Shown here: in pieces, positions 25,033 to 34,580 of the stretch | Layout: the number at the start of each line of letters is the position of its first letter | Numbering within the stretch: position 1 is the stretch's first letter | DNA from: an uncultured Muribaculaceae bacterium | GTDB lineage: Bacteria > Bacteroidota > Bacteroidia > Bacteroidales > Muribaculaceae | Direction: 5' to 3' | DNA length: 64,000 nt | NCBI GenBank assembly: GCA_910578075.1 | Contig: CAJTPK010000003.1 | Span: 62,001-126,000, forward strand | The notes under the pieces: model-generated | The model's input: only the letters and a program-made list of their open reading frames with translations | What the model was told of the DNA's origin: nothing | Databases searched by the model: none | Program-made: the position numbers and the translations under genes

Positions 25033-26445
25033 TGTGGTTCCAGATAGCCCACCCGTGTACCAGCGAGTGAACAACAGGCGTATAAGGAAGATCGTTCCTC
25101 TGAATATAAGTTCTATGCACATTGCTGTCCATACGCCTCGCAATCCCATGGAGCGTGCGAGTAGCCAAGCCAAAGGAACTCTTACAACCCAGATACTGCC
25201 GAAATTCATGATGGCGGGAAGTGTGGTCTGACCGACACCGACAAATACACCGTAAGCCACTATGGATGCGGCGAACATCGGTTCTGCGAAAGCCTCGATG
25301 CGGAGCACTTCCGCACCGAGGCTTTTGATCTCTTCCACGGGAGTGATAACCGACATTATGTCAGTGGCGAAGAAATACATCAGCACGCCCATCACCGACA
25401 TTATGGCCATGCCTAATCCTACCGACATGAATCCGAACTGCCGCACAAGCCGAGGTCTCCCGGCGCCATGGCTTTGCCCTGTCAATGCTGTTGCCGCATC
25501 CCCGATACCGTAACCGGGCATATAGCAAAGGCTTTCTGCCGTGACGGCGAAGGCATTCGCGGCTATCGCGACAATGCCTAACGGTGCCACTATCATGGTG
25601 ATGGCTATCTGCGCTCCACATATCACTCCATGTTCAAGCGTCATGGGCGCGGAGATGGATGCGGCTTTGCGGGTGATGAAGCGGGTGGGGCGGAAACTGC
25701 CTTTACTTCTGAAGATACGTAGCTCAGGCTGACGTACACAGGCATAATACATAACGACAGCCGCACAGATCGCTTCTGCACCCACAGTGCCCAATGCCGC
25801 TCCGAGGACACCGAGATCCGCACCGGGGATAGTGAGGGTGAATGTCCCGAGATCGTAATGATGTGTCGGGAATATCAAAAGAAAATTCAGTATGCAATCG
25901 AGAGCGCACATCATTCCGCTCAATATGCTCGGCACTTTCATGTTGCCCACACACCGCAGAACGCCGCAACCGAGATAATTCAGTGTCAGCAGAGGAAGGG
26001 CAGCTACGAAAACGATGAAATATAATGAAGACTTGGGGCAGATGGTTTCTGATCCACCTAACCAATGTGGTAGCGGAAAAGCGATCGCGATTCCGATTAT
26101 AGCTGTAATAATGCTGAAAATGAGGCTTGAGGTGATACCCTCGCGTAGCACCTTGCGGGCGCCTTCGTCATCCCGGGCTCCCACGCAGTGTGCAACCTGC
26201 ACGGAATATCCGGAAGTCATCGCGGAGCATATGCCCCAAAATAGCCAGAGGCTTGTGGATACCAATCCGATGGATGCGGAGTCGTCAGCCCCAAGCCGCC
26301 CCACCATCGAAGCGTCTATATATTGCATTGCGATGCTCGACAGTTGGGCGAGCATCGCAGGCAGGGATAATGATACGGTTAGGCTGAGCCGTTGTCGCCA
26401 TGACAGGCTCTTCCCTTCCCGTATAAGTTTGATATCTGTTGTCAA
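25003..26445 (-). CDS. MATE-family efflux transporter
   Basis: This 480-aa protein has the 12-helix pattern of the MATE/DinF family, with SLPAMLAQLSSIAMQYIDASMVGRLG near the N-terminus and the duplicated second half around MTLEHGVICGAQIAITMIVAPLG. It likely extrudes cationic compounds using an Na+ or H+ gradient. Its start overlaps the PatB-like gene stop by 4 bp, so it is the last gene of a PatB/MATE pair joined to DUF3737. Its 3' end overlaps the TonB receptor gene tail-to-tail. Confidence 0.93.
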   Translation of the reverse strand: MTTDIKLIREGKSLSWRQRLSLTVSLSLPAMLAQLSSIAMQYIDASMVGRLGADDSASIGLVSTSLWLFWGICSAMTSGYSVQVAHCVGARDDEGARKVLREGITSSLIFSIITAIIGIAIAFPLPHWLGGSETICPKSSLYFIVFVAALPLLTLNYLGCGVLRCVGNMKVPSILSGMMCALDCILNFLLIFPTHHYDLGTFTLTIPGADLGVLGAALGTVGAEAICAAVVMYYACVRQPELRIFRSKGSFRPTRFITRKAASISAPMTLEHGVICGAQIAITMIVAPLGIVAIAANAFAVTAESLCYMPGYGIGDAATALTGQSHGAGRPRLVRQFGFMSVGLGMAIMSVMGVLMYFFATDIMSVITPVEEIKSLGAEVLRIEAFAEPMFAASIVAYGVFVGVGQTTLPAIMNFGSIWVVRVPLAWLLARSMGLRGVWTAMCIELIFRGTIFLIRLLFTRWYTGGLSGTTSDSDGDSER

Positions 26446-27599
26446 TTCAGTGCGTTGATGATCCTGTTGAGAGCTTCTTCAAGACGGGCTCGGGGGCACG
26501 CGTAGTTTATGCGGATATAGCCTTCGCCGTGATACATCGCTCCGGAATTGATTCTTACCTTTGCCTTTTCAATGAGCATTCTTTCCATTTCATCAGAAGT
26601 CATGCCGGTCGGCCGGATATCTACCCATGCGAGATACGTTGCTTCTGAGCAGCAGACTTTGAGTTGTGGAAGCTCGCGTGAGAATCGTTCCCGAAGATAA
26701 ACGTAGTTGGCATCAAGATAGACGTTGAGGGCGTCAAGCCATTCTCCGCCTTCATTATATGCCGCCATAAGTCCCTCGACTCCGAATGGATTTACATCGC
26801 ACACTTCGTTGTCGTTGACTGCGCGGTCAACAAGATCGCGGGTTGCAGCATCGGGGCAGACTATATTGGAAATCTGAAGACCGGCAGTGTTGAATGCCTT
26901 GCTTGGAGAGCAGCAAACGATAGCCTCGCTATCGATAGTGGCATACGGAATATACTCATATTCTGAATGGATGAGCTCGCAGTGGATCTCATCGCTGATC
27001 ACCCGCACGCCATGTCTGCGGCAGATCTCTTTTACCTGTTCCAACTCTTCGCGTGTCCATACGCGTCCGGTGGGGTTCTGCGGATTGCAGAGCAACAGAA
27101 GTTTGTTGGTCGGGTCTGAAGCCACTTTCTCAAGATGATCGAAATCTATCTCATATGTGAAACCATCTTCAAGTTCAATGCGGCGCAACGGGTTGTAAAT
27201 CTCGCGACAGCCGTTGTTCCTGACGGAGGAGAAGAAACAGTTATATGCGGGAGTCTGGATTATCACACCGTCTCCGGCTGATGTGAGCGCTTTTATGATT
27301 GCTGATAATGCCGGGACAACACCTGGGGTGTAGATTACATTGTCACGGTTGATATCCCATCCATGGCGGCTGGAGAACCAGTGGCATAGAGCGTCATAAT
27401 ACTTTTCAGGCACGCGGACATATCCGAATATGCCGGAGGATACGCGTCTCTGGAGGGCTTCTGTAACGGCTGGAGCGGTACGGAAGTCCATATCGGCTAC
27501 CCACAGAGGCAGAATGCCTTCGCTCTTGTCTGAGTCCCATTTTACGCAGGCAGTGCCGCGTCTTTGGGTCAGTTCATCGAAGTTGAATCCGCTGTTCAT
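26442..27599 (-). CDS. MalY/PatB-like PLP-dependent C-S lyase (aminotransferase fold)
   Basis: This 385-aa fold-type I PLP enzyme begins with the family-typical MNSGFNFDELTQRRGTACVKWD and LPLWVADMDF. The PLP lysine is Lys234 in SPSKAFNTAGLQ, with Asp203 in SDEIH and Asn/Pro in CNPQNPTGRVW. MalY/PatB proteins act as cystathionine beta-lyases. It overlaps MATE by 4 bp downstream and DUF3737 by 4 bp upstream, so all three are translated from one message. Confidence 0.93.
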   Translation of the reverse strand: MNSGFNFDELTQRRGTACVKWDSDKSEGILPLWVADMDFRTAPAVTEALQRRVSSGIFGYVRVPEKYYDALCHWFSSRHGWDINRDNVIYTPGVVPALSAIIKALTSAGDGVIIQTPAYNCFFSSVRNNGCREIYNPLRRIELEDGFTYEIDFDHLEKVASDPTNKLLLLCNPQNPTGRVWTREELEQVKEICRRHGVRVISDEIHCELIHSEYEYIPYATIDSEAIVCCSPSKAFNTAGLQISNIVCPDAATRDLVDRAVNDNEVCDVNPFGVEGLMAAYNEGGEWLDALNVYLDANYVYLRERFSRELPQLKVCCSEATYLAWVDIRPTGMTSDEMERMLIEKAKVRINSGAMYHGEGYIRINYACPRARLEEALNRIINALN

Positions 27600-28441
27600 A
27601 GAATGGTCTCGGTTTTTACAGGTTCGATAGCTTTTGAGTGCTCGTCGATGATTATCTCACCGAATCCACGGGCGCGGATGTGACCGCGCATTGGATTCTT
27701 GATGCTTGTGATTTCCGAATTTACGGTTGCTGTAACCTCACTGTCCTCGAACGCGAGGTCGCAGTCTGCTGCAAATTCGCAATCCTCCAGAATCAGATCA
27801 CGACAATAGCATAATGGCTGTGTGCCCGAGATCTTGCAGCGCACCAGATGCAGGCGACGGGAATGCCACCCGAGATATTCACCTATGATCTCAGAATCGT
27901 AGATAGTGACATTCTCTGTGCCCCAGAACGCATCCTTAGAATGAATCACGGCATTGCGTATCTCCACATTGCGGCAGTATTGGAATGAATAGTTGCCATT
28001 CTGATGCCAATCTTCGATGCGGATATCGTGGGAGTGCATGAAAAGATAATCGGCTTTATCAACAGATACATTGCGGATATCAACATTTGAGCAATGCCAG
28101 AGCGTTTCCTCTGCATCCGGAATATTGACATTGCGGAGCTTGATACCGTCCATTTCACGAAACATTTTCGGAGCGTCTACCTTAGTGTCAGTCATCTCCA
28201 GATTTCGCGAATACCATAACGCTGCACGCGCACCGGGAGTGAAAAGAGAATTGCTTACCTTGAAGCCGTCAACATGCCAGAACGGGTATTTCCCCTCAAA
28301 TTTACAATGGTCAGCTTCTATGTCTGAACAGCATTTCAGGGCTGATTCTCCTGCATGGATAGTTACATTCTCCAATCTCAGTGAGCGGCTGCCGAATAAC
28401 GGGCGCTCTCCGCCAAATTCCTTATCTTTGATGATTTCCAT
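27596..28441 (-). CDS. DUF3737 right-handed beta-helix protein
   Basis: This 281-aa protein consists of repeated short beta-helix rungs (for example FWHVDGFKVSNSLF, LWHCSNVDIRNVSV, FQYCRNVEIRNAVI, CYCRDLILEDCEF) and starts with the family-typical EFGGERPLFGSRSLRLENV. DUF3737 proteins are cytoplasmic-looking, without a signal peptide, and have no assigned function. They are commonly encoded beside a MalY-like enzyme or a transporter, as here. A TAATTTTGC -7 box lies about 45-50 nt upstream on the minus strand; the leader contains a CTCCC/GGGAG hairpin. Confidence 0.9.
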   Translation of the reverse strand: MEIIKDKEFGGERPLFGSRSLRLENVTIHAGESALKCCSDIEADHCKFEGKYPFWHVDGFKVSNSLFTPGARAALWYSRNLEMTDTKVDAPKMFREMDGIKLRNVNIPDAEETLWHCSNVDIRNVSVDKADYLFMHSHDIRIEDWHQNGNYSFQYCRNVEIRNAVIHSKDAFWGTENVTIYDSEIIGEYLGWHSRRLHLVRCKISGTQPLCYCRDLILEDCEFAADCDLAFEDSEVTATVNSEITSIKNPMRGHIRARGFGEIIIDEHSKAIEPVKTETIL

Positions 28442-28531
28442 GTCGATTGTATATTGCTATCTCCCACCGAAGGGAGGTCTCGTAATTTTATTGCAAAATT
28501 ACAAAATAATCCTGACAGCAAAATACCAGTA

Positions 28532-29044
28532 TCACCGATTTTTATACCATTTTTCATGACTAAGCAGCTTCCTCTTGACGTCAATTCCTCCAGCGTATCC
28601 GGTAATAGCGCCGTTGCAGCCGATCACTCGGTGACATGGTATGATGATCGATAACGGATTGCAGCCAATGGCATTGGCTACAGCCCTTGTGGCATTCTTA
28701 TTGCCGATATATTCTGCGATCTCGGAATAACTTATGGTCTCGCCATAAAGTATGTGTGATAAAGCATCCCATACCCTTTGTTGAAAGGGGGTGCCGACAG
28801 GTGCGAGCGGCAGATCAAACTCTTTGCGTAGACCTGCGAAGTACTCGTCGAGTTGCCTTGACGTCAGCCGGATGACTGCCTCATTCGCACTGTCAGAGTC
28901 GGTTGTCTCATTCCGTGAAGACTCGATATCCCGGATATGTCGCGTATATTTCCTGCTGTGTGGCCAATCGCAGAGCACTATGCTGCCGCCTAAAGCCGCT
29001 ATTGACAATTCTCCGAAAGGAGATTGATAACTTACAAGTTTCAT
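28532..29044 (-). CDS. Methylated-DNA-[protein]-cysteine S-methyltransferase
   Basis: This 170-aa protein has the active-site motif IIPCHRVIG with Cys137, preceded by the winged-helix segment TPFQQRVWDALSHILYGETISYSEIAEYIG and followed by GYAGGIDVKRKLLSHE. It removes O6-alkyl groups from guanine by a suicide transfer to Cys137. It is an Ogt-type protein without a fused Ada domain. About 90 bp separate it from DUF3737, so cotranscription is uncertain. A dispersed repeat begins 14 bp upstream of its start. Confidence 0.94.
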   Translation of the reverse strand: MKLVSYQSPFGELSIAALGGSIVLCDWPHSRKYTRHIRDIESSRNETTDSDSANEAVIRLTSRQLDEYFAGLRKEFDLPLAPVGTPFQQRVWDALSHILYGETISYSEIAEYIGNKNATRAVANAIGCNPLSIIIPCHRVIGCNGAITGYAGGIDVKRKLLSHEKWYKNR

Positions 29045-29057
29045 ATAATAAATTTTT

Positions 29058-29335
29058 GGTGTCCGTTAAAATTTTAATCACGCAGAGTCGCGGAGCCGCA
29101 AAGGATTTATGCCGATCAATCCGGCGCAGAGGTCGTTGCCACTCCTGCTGAGACACAGAGTCTGACGCTCCTGCTCCGCGCATTTGCCAAAATCGCCACG
29201 CGATTCTCCGTGATCTTTATCACAGGGTTTACCAACTCAAAGCGGCTCTGCGTGATGCTTGACCATATAACGGGGTTTGTTAAAGTATAAATTTCCCATA
29301 TTTATGACGGTTATGCATATTTACCGGATACCTAT
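29058..29335 (+). repeat. Dispersed intergenic repeat, copy A (with appended module)
   Basis: The copy begins GGTGTCCGTTAAAATTTTAATCACGCAGAG and its core ends GCTCTGCGTGATGCTTGAC near 29263. Its outer parts are inverted repeats (CACGCAGAG...GCGGAGCCGC against GCGGCTCTGCGTG) around a conserved centre (GAGGTCGTTGCCACTCCTGC). A second module (about 29265-29335, ending TTTACCGGATACCTATAATA) resembles the solo module at 60251-60345. No coding capacity is visible. Confidence 0.7.
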
Positions 29336-29737
29336 AATAATAAATTGCAAAAGCCTGACGTTATACAGATAACACAACACTCACACTCACTAATTTCCGG
29401 AGGCTGCGCATCATTAGATCGTGGTCTCCGTTTTTTTAGTGCAAAGATAGATATTTTTGACAAAAAAGCGGTGAAATCCGAAATAAAAGGATGGCATTTT
29501 CGTCGCGAAGAGTGTTAAAATCGGAGTGGGTTTCGATAAAAAAGGGGAAATATTTTGGATTGTAATAAAAATGATTTAAATTTGCAATCACAAGATATAT
29601 ATTTCGCTTAAGGTTTCGGAAAGCATCATCATGAAAACTCTCATATTCCTCAAGATGCACCTGTTGCCTAACGTTCTATACTGATTAAACTTGCATTAAG
29701 ATACAAACAACAATATTAACTTTAAAATCAATAATTT
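29336..29737. other. Long leader region of the secreted-protein gene
   Basis: A hairpin CGGAG...CTCCG followed by seven T residues (about 29397-29437) looks like a plus-strand terminator, and TATCTTTGC lies on the minus strand at 29449-29441. A plus-strand -7 box TTAAATTTGC lies at about 29576-29585, giving a leader of about 150 nt for the gene at 29738. That leader contains a 17-codon frame (29631-29684, MKTLIFLKMHLLPNVLY) that might be a leader peptide; support is weak. Confidence 0.35.
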
Positions 29738-31186
29738 ATGAGGAAATTATTACTTTCTTTTGGCGTTGCGGCTGTTACTCTTTCCGCTTCTGCCGACAAA
29801 GTCGTTTTCATCGCTGCTGATGCTCTTTCCGCATGGGCTGAAACTCCTGCCGAGATTGCAGACGCCAACCAGACAATAGTAATGCCTGAGGGTTTCTATT
29901 TCTTGACCCCTGCTGACCGCGCACCTAAGGTTTCGATCGAGAAACCGTTAGCATCCAACTATCTGAGTATGTCTGTAATTAAAGATCGCGCAGAATTGGA
30001 CGGCACTCCGATTGAAAAAGTAAACAATTCATATGTCACATCAGGTGGTCTAAGATGGTACGACAATTGTTGGTTCAACATAACACCGGCAAAAGGCGTA
30101 ACCGTTAAAAATATAATAATCCGCTCTCAATCCGCAAGTTATTGCAAGACAATAAATATGGTTAAGGGGGAGACTACGCTTGCCTCAACAGTCAACACAA
30201 CAGATGCTGCGAATACATTCCAGACTCTGGCTGTTAATTCCAGTGAAGCTTTCAAACTTCACGCATCAAAACAAAACCGCATCTTCTATATCATTTTTGA
30301 AACAGAAGGAACACCGGAAGGCGTTATGCAACCTAAAATCTCACCGGATTTTGGTGCGGTTTCAAACACAACAGAGATAACTCTGACTGCACCTACCGCT
30401 GGTTCAGAAATATACTACACACTTGATGGTTCCGCACCTACTACCTCATCCGCAAAATATACAGCTCCTATCAAGCTGACAGAGGGTGATGTCGTGCGTG
30501 CTATTGCCGCAAAAGGTGAGGAGACAAGCTTTGAGATTTATCAGGATTACATGGTGATGAATGCAGAAGAATCTACTCCCGCATTATTTGATTTCACTAA
30601 TTTCACCACTCTTTACAGCAAGGCAGATGGAACTACAATTCCTCTTGACAAGCTTCCCATTGCTGCTAAGAATCTGAATATCCCTATCACAACAGATAAC
30701 GTATTCGTTAATAACGGCGTTGAGGCCACTGTATCAAGCGGTAAGATTTTCCGTTCATGGACATTCGGCAATGTTGTGGAACTCCGTCCCGACAATGGCG
30801 CAACATTAACGCTCACCGCTCCTGAGAATAAATACATCTCTTATATATATCTGCAGGGCAGCAAGATTGCCGGACAGCAATATGATGGTGAGGAAGGCAT
30901 GCTTATGCCATGCATGGTGAATTCATCAAAGGCTCTCTGGAGTGCAGCAGATGGGAAAACACCTAAAAGTGTAACCTTAACATCATCTATCGCAGATGAA
31001 TATATAAATCAAGTATACGTTTATCTAAAAGACATACCTGGTGGCAGCGGTGTTGCCGAAATCGGTGTTGATGAGAACGCTCCTGTTGAGTATTACAACC
31101 TTCAGGGTATCCGCGTTGAGAATCCTGAGAATGGTCTCTACATCGTTAAGCAGGGTAACAAGGTGACTAAAAAAGTTATCAGATAA
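29738..31186 (+). CDS. Secreted protein with chitobiase-C-like domain and sorting-type tail
   Basis: This 482-aa protein has a signal peptide (about residues 1-20, TLSASADK), an unrecognised N-terminal part, and a chitobiase/beta-hexosaminidase C-terminal-like beta domain (ISPDFGAVSNTTEITLTAP, IYYTLDGSAPT, about residues 198-262). A second beta-rich region follows, then the C-terminal tail YYNLQGIRVENPENGLYIVKQG..VIR. The tail is of the type IX-sorting-like kind common in Bacteroidales (NLQG.RV...GLYI...K). It is probably exported and surface-linked. No catalytic motif is visible. A strong terminator follows 22 bp after the stop. Confidence 0.75.
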   Translation: MRKLLLSFGVAAVTLSASADKVVFIAADALSAWAETPAEIADANQTIVMPEGFYFLTPADRAPKVSIEKPLASNYLSMSVIKDRAELDGTPIEKVNNSYVTSGGLRWYDNCWFNITPAKGVTVKNIIIRSQSASYCKTINMVKGETTLASTVNTTDAANTFQTLAVNSSEAFKLHASKQNRIFYIIFETEGTPEGVMQPKISPDFGAVSNTTEITLTAPTAGSEIYYTLDGSAPTTSSAKYTAPIKLTEGDVVRAIAAKGEETSFEIYQDYMVMNAEESTPALFDFTNFTTLYSKADGTTIPLDKLPIAAKNLNIPITTDNVFVNNGVEATVSSGKIFRSWTFGNVVELRPDNGATLTLTAPENKYISYIYLQGSKIAGQQYDGEEGMLMPCMVNSSKALWSAADGKTPKSVTLTSSIADEYINQVYVYLKDIPGGSGVAEIGVDENAPVEYYNLQGIRVENPENGLYIVKQGNKVTKKVIR

Positions 31187-31207
31187 TAGAATTGATATTA
31201 AAATAAA

Positions 31208-31243
31208 ACGGTGAAATCCGAAAGGATTTCACCGTCTTTTTTT
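31208..31243. terminator. Bidirectional intrinsic terminator
   Basis: ACGGTGAAATCC (31208-31219) and GGATTTCACCGT (31224-31235) are perfect complements around GAAA, followed by CTTTTTTT on the plus strand and TTTTATTTT on the minus strand. It ends both the secreted-protein gene and the convergent flippase gene. Confidence 0.9.
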
Positions 31244-31279
31244 GATGGACTTCTTCGAAGCCCTTGTCTGAGGATGGGG

Positions 31280-32764
31280 TTAGCGGCGGAAGCGGCCGAG
31301 CAGGTAGGTGAGCGCTTCGGGAAGTTCGGGAAGGCGAGTCAGGCGGCAGATGGATAGGTAGAGTATTGCCCCGAAGATTCCTCCTCCGATTAGAGATATT
31401 ATCCCGCTGAGATGTAGTGATATTGTCGAGCCTTGCAATAGATAATGCGTGAAAAGCTCCAGGAGAACCCACGTGGCTATGCTCGCTGTCAATGCAATGC
31501 AGCCTGCCGGCATCAGATCCCGAAGCATGTCGGATGCGCGGTAGGAGGTGGCGCGGCAAAGAATCGCAAGGGATACGAAATAGGTTATAAGGGATGCGAT
31601 AAGTTGTCCCCATACAAGTAACGGAACGCTGCCGTACCATACGGTGGCAAGTATCGCCGCCAGTATAAGCACATCCTTGGCTACTTCTATAGCAAAGAGT
31701 TTCTTTGCATATCCCAAGGCCAATAGGTAGTTGGAATATAAAGATGTGAGCACTACGAAGATTCCTCTTGCCGTCAGCAATTGGAATAGCAGAATAGCAC
31801 CATCCCATTTATCTCCGAATAACCCATGAAACAGTGGAGCACCGAGAGTGGCGATCCCTAACATTGCGGGGAACAAGATGAATGCCGTAAACCGGTTGAT
31901 TTTGGTGACGTATCTCCTGAATCTCTCTCCGTCGTCTTGAACTCCCGATAGCAGGGGAACGAAGGACGAAGTCAGGATCTGGGATATGGAAGCGCTTCCC
32001 ATCTTGCTCCATTTGTCAGCCTGAGTGTAGAGACCGAGAGACGCAAGATTATAGAAAGCTCCGATAATAAATGAATATATATTCTGACAGAGTGTGTTGA
32101 GTGTGGATGATGAAAACACACTCAGCCCGATCCTCCATATTTTCTTCAGTGAGTCAATATGAAAACCGGCACGAGGAAGCCAGCCTCCGGTGGTCCATAG
32201 CCATGCCGATTTTACTGCCGCAAGAGCTACAGATTGCCATACAAGCGCCCATGGTCCATACCCTTCTACGGCGAGCCATACACCTAATGCACCGGATACA
32301 GTGAGAGCCACGACATTGGATACTGCGATCTGTTTGACATCCATCCGTTTCATCAGGCGGTTGGTCTGAACAATGCCCAATCCATTCAGAATGAAAGTGA
32401 GAAACATTACCTTGGCTAAAGGTATCAGACGTTTGTCACCTTGAAATATGTCGGCTATCAGAGGTGTGCACAGGTAAAGGATAGCGTAGACGCATACACT
32501 CACCGCGAGGTTAAACCAGAATACAGTGGAGTAATCCTTTTCCGTGGGTTCCTTGCGCTGTAGTAAAGCCGCTCCGAATCCGCTGTCAACGAAGAGAATG
32601 GCGAATGCCTGAAACACAAGCAAAGCCCCGACCAGACCAAAGTCCTCGGGGCTGAGTATGTTTGCAAGCACAACTCCTACCACTGCATACAGCACCTGTG
32701 TTGAAACGCGGTCTATAGCGTTCCATTTCAAAGTGCGGGCAGTTTTAAGCTTCAGTGAATCCAA
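31280..32764 (-). CDS. Polysaccharide flippase (Wzx/MviN-like MOP superfamily)
   Basis: This 494-aa protein has 12-14 membrane segments and the family-typical N-terminus (RTLKWNAIDRVSTQVLYAVVGVVLANILSPEDFGLVGALLVFQAF). It resembles the lipopolysaccharide/O-antigen flippases that move undecaprenyl-linked oligosaccharides across the cytoplasmic membrane. No other polysaccharide genes are adjacent. It lies 20 bp downstream of the DUF2807 gene and may share its transcript. Confidence 0.9.
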   Translation of the reverse strand: MDSLKLKTARTLKWNAIDRVSTQVLYAVVGVVLANILSPEDFGLVGALLVFQAFAILFVDSGFGAALLQRKEPTEKDYSTVFWFNLAVSVCVYAILYLCTPLIADIFQGDKRLIPLAKVMFLTFILNGLGIVQTNRLMKRMDVKQIAVSNVVALTVSGALGVWLAVEGYGPWALVWQSVALAAVKSAWLWTTGGWLPRAGFHIDSLKKIWRIGLSVFSSSTLNTLCQNIYSFIIGAFYNLASLGLYTQADKWSKMGSASISQILTSSFVPLLSGVQDDGERFRRYVTKINRFTAFILFPAMLGIATLGAPLFHGLFGDKWDGAILLFQLLTARGIFVVLTSLYSNYLLALGYAKKLFAIEVAKDVLILAAILATVWYGSVPLLVWGQLIASLITYFVSLAILCRATSYRASDMLRDLMPAGCIALTASIATWVLLELFTHYLLQGSTISLHLSGIISLIGGGIFGAILYLSICRLTRLPELPEALTYLLGRFRR

Positions 32765-32784
32765 TGGAGATATGATACGTACTG

Positions 32785-33483
32785 TTATTCGGTTTCAACG
32801 AGAGGAGACAATTTGCCGCCTCCGACTTTTTTTATCTCCGGATTACCTTTATAGAAAATATTGGTGGATCCGATACCACGCACATCGAGCTTCTTCTGAG
32901 GATCACACATGATGTTGCCGGTTCCTAAAATAGAGCACTGCACTTCAAAAGCCCTGAGATTGGCTGCCTCGATTGTGCCTGTGCCTACCATTTTGAATTT
33001 GGCTTTGTCGCAATTGCCTGTCAGTACGATATCTCCCTTGCCTGTGGCGAGATGAGCCTCCACTGTGCCTGCTGTGATGCCGGTGGCAACTATTTTACCG
33101 TTGCCGATTTGTTTCACAGAGAATGTGGGCACGGAAGTAGAGTTTATCACAGTCGTTGTGAATTCTGATGAATTCTCAATCTCGGTGATATAATCGGAAT
33201 ATATATATAATGTAGGTAGAGCCGGATTGTTGACATCCTCGGTATTCACCTGAATGCGCAATTTGCCTTTGGAATTACTGAATATGAATGCGTTGGCAAA
33301 TTCTTCTTCTCCTTCAAACACCGCCATTCCGGTGGAATCAGGTTCCGAGCGGTAGACGACATTTACGTTATCGGTGATTTTTACCTTGTCAAACCGACCT
33401 ATGTCAAGGCGATACACCCTTTTCTCAGCCATCGAAGGGATAGCCGCGATAATCATCAATGCTATAAATATCAACTTTTTCAT
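32785..33483 (-). CDS. DUF2807 (head-GIN-like) exported protein
   Basis: This 232-aa protein has a signal peptide (MKKLIFIALMIIAAIPSMA) followed by a DUF2807 domain: GRFDKVKITDNVNVVYRSEPD (the F..V.....V.V typical start), then beta-helical repeats (GNGKIVATGITAGTVEAHLATGKGDIVLTGNC) and GIGSTNIFYKGNPEIKK. It is periplasmic or outer-membrane associated, without a known activity. It is encoded upstream of the flippase on the same strand. Confidence 0.9.
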   Translation of the reverse strand: MKKLIFIALMIIAAIPSMAEKRVYRLDIGRFDKVKITDNVNVVYRSEPDSTGMAVFEGEEEFANAFIFSNSKGKLRIQVNTEDVNNPALPTLYIYSDYITEIENSSEFTTTVINSTSVPTFSVKQIGNGKIVATGITAGTVEAHLATGKGDIVLTGNCDKAKFKMVGTGTIEAANLRAFEVQCSILGTGNIMCDPQKKLDVRGIGSTNIFYKGNPEIKKVGGGKLSPLVETE

Positions 33484-33549
33484 GTAAACGTGTATTAAAA
33501 CAAATTTCTTATCCTTTCTTACAACGCTTAGAAAACTGATTTATTGGAT

Positions 33550-34542
33550 TTAGTTTTCCTTCTCTGTGAAAAATTTTTCTGAGATTTCATCGAGCAAGTT
33601 GAAGACTTCTGCCTCAGTATCGGCCCGCAATAATCGGATGCGGGTCTCGCGGAAGTTCGGAATCCCTTTGAAGAGTGGGGTAGCGGCAAGGTGTCGTCTG
33701 ATGTGGAGAATGCCCCTGTATTCGTCGATACGATCAATGCTTTCTCGTATCTGGCGGCGCAGAATATTGAATTTCTCTGCATCCGACAGTGGGGTATAGT
33801 GTCCTGTCTCCAGATATTCTCTGACTTCCTTGAAGATCCAAGGGGCACCGATTGCTCCGCGACCGATCATTATCCCGTCCACTCCATAATCAGAGAAAGC
33901 CTTTGATGCTTGCTCTGCTGAGGTGATATCACCGTTTCCTATGATAGGGATTTCGATGCCGGGATTTTGTTTAAGTTCTCCGATCAGTGTCCAGTCTGCC
34001 TGACCGGTATACATCTGTGAGCGGGTACGTCCGTGCACTGTCAACGCGCGTATGCCGCAATCCTGTAGACGCGGTGCCAGATCTGTTATGATCTTGTTCT
34101 CGCAGTCCCAGCCAAGGCGGGTCTTGACTGTCACCGGAAGTGAGACCGCCTTTACAACTTTTGATGTTATGTCGAGCATTTTGGGAATATCCCGTAGCAT
34201 GCCGGCTCCTGCGCCTTTGCCTGCCACTTTTTTTACCGGACATCCGAAATTTATGTCAAGAATGTCGGGACCGGCTTGCTCAACAATCTTGGCAGCCTCG
34301 ACCATCGCATCAGTATCACGTCCGTAGATTTGTATCGCCACCGGGCGTTCCGCCTCATTGATGGCAAGTTTGCGGGTGGTGGATTTTATGTCGCGTATAA
34401 GAGCCTCGGCAGAGACAAACTCGGTATAAACCGAAGCGGCCCCCATCTCGCGGCAGATGAGTCTGAACGACGGATCTGTCACATCCTCCATCGGTGCAAG
34501 CGAAACCGGACGCTCCCCGAGATCTACATTCCCAATTTTCAT
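33550..34542 (-). CDS. dusB: tRNA-dihydrouridine synthase (DusB-like)
   Basis: This 330-aa TIM-barrel flavoenzyme has SLAPMEDVTDPSFRLICREMGA at the N-terminus, the catalytic cysteine Cys101 in DINFGCPVKKVAGKGAGAGML, TVKTRLGWD, LTVHGRTRSQMYTGQADW and IGNGDI...DGIMIGRGAIGAPWIF. It reduces specific uridines in tRNA D-loops with NADPH and FMN. Length and the PMEDVTD start agree with the DusB group common in Bacteroidetes. It is monocistronic or followed at distance by DUF2807. Confidence 0.94.
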   Translation of the reverse strand: MKIGNVDLGERPVSLAPMEDVTDPSFRLICREMGAASVYTEFVSAEALIRDIKSTTRKLAINEAERPVAIQIYGRDTDAMVEAAKIVEQAGPDILDINFGCPVKKVAGKGAGAGMLRDIPKMLDITSKVVKAVSLPVTVKTRLGWDCENKIITDLAPRLQDCGIRALTVHGRTRSQMYTGQADWTLIGELKQNPGIEIPIIGNGDITSAEQASKAFSDYGVDGIMIGRGAIGAPWIFKEVREYLETGHYTPLSDAEKFNILRRQIRESIDRIDEYRGILHIRRHLAATPLFKGIPNFRETRIRLLRADTEAEVFNLLDEISEKFFTEKEN

Positions 34543-34580
34543 GTCAAACAGTTTTTGTATAACGGGTTAATACCAATACT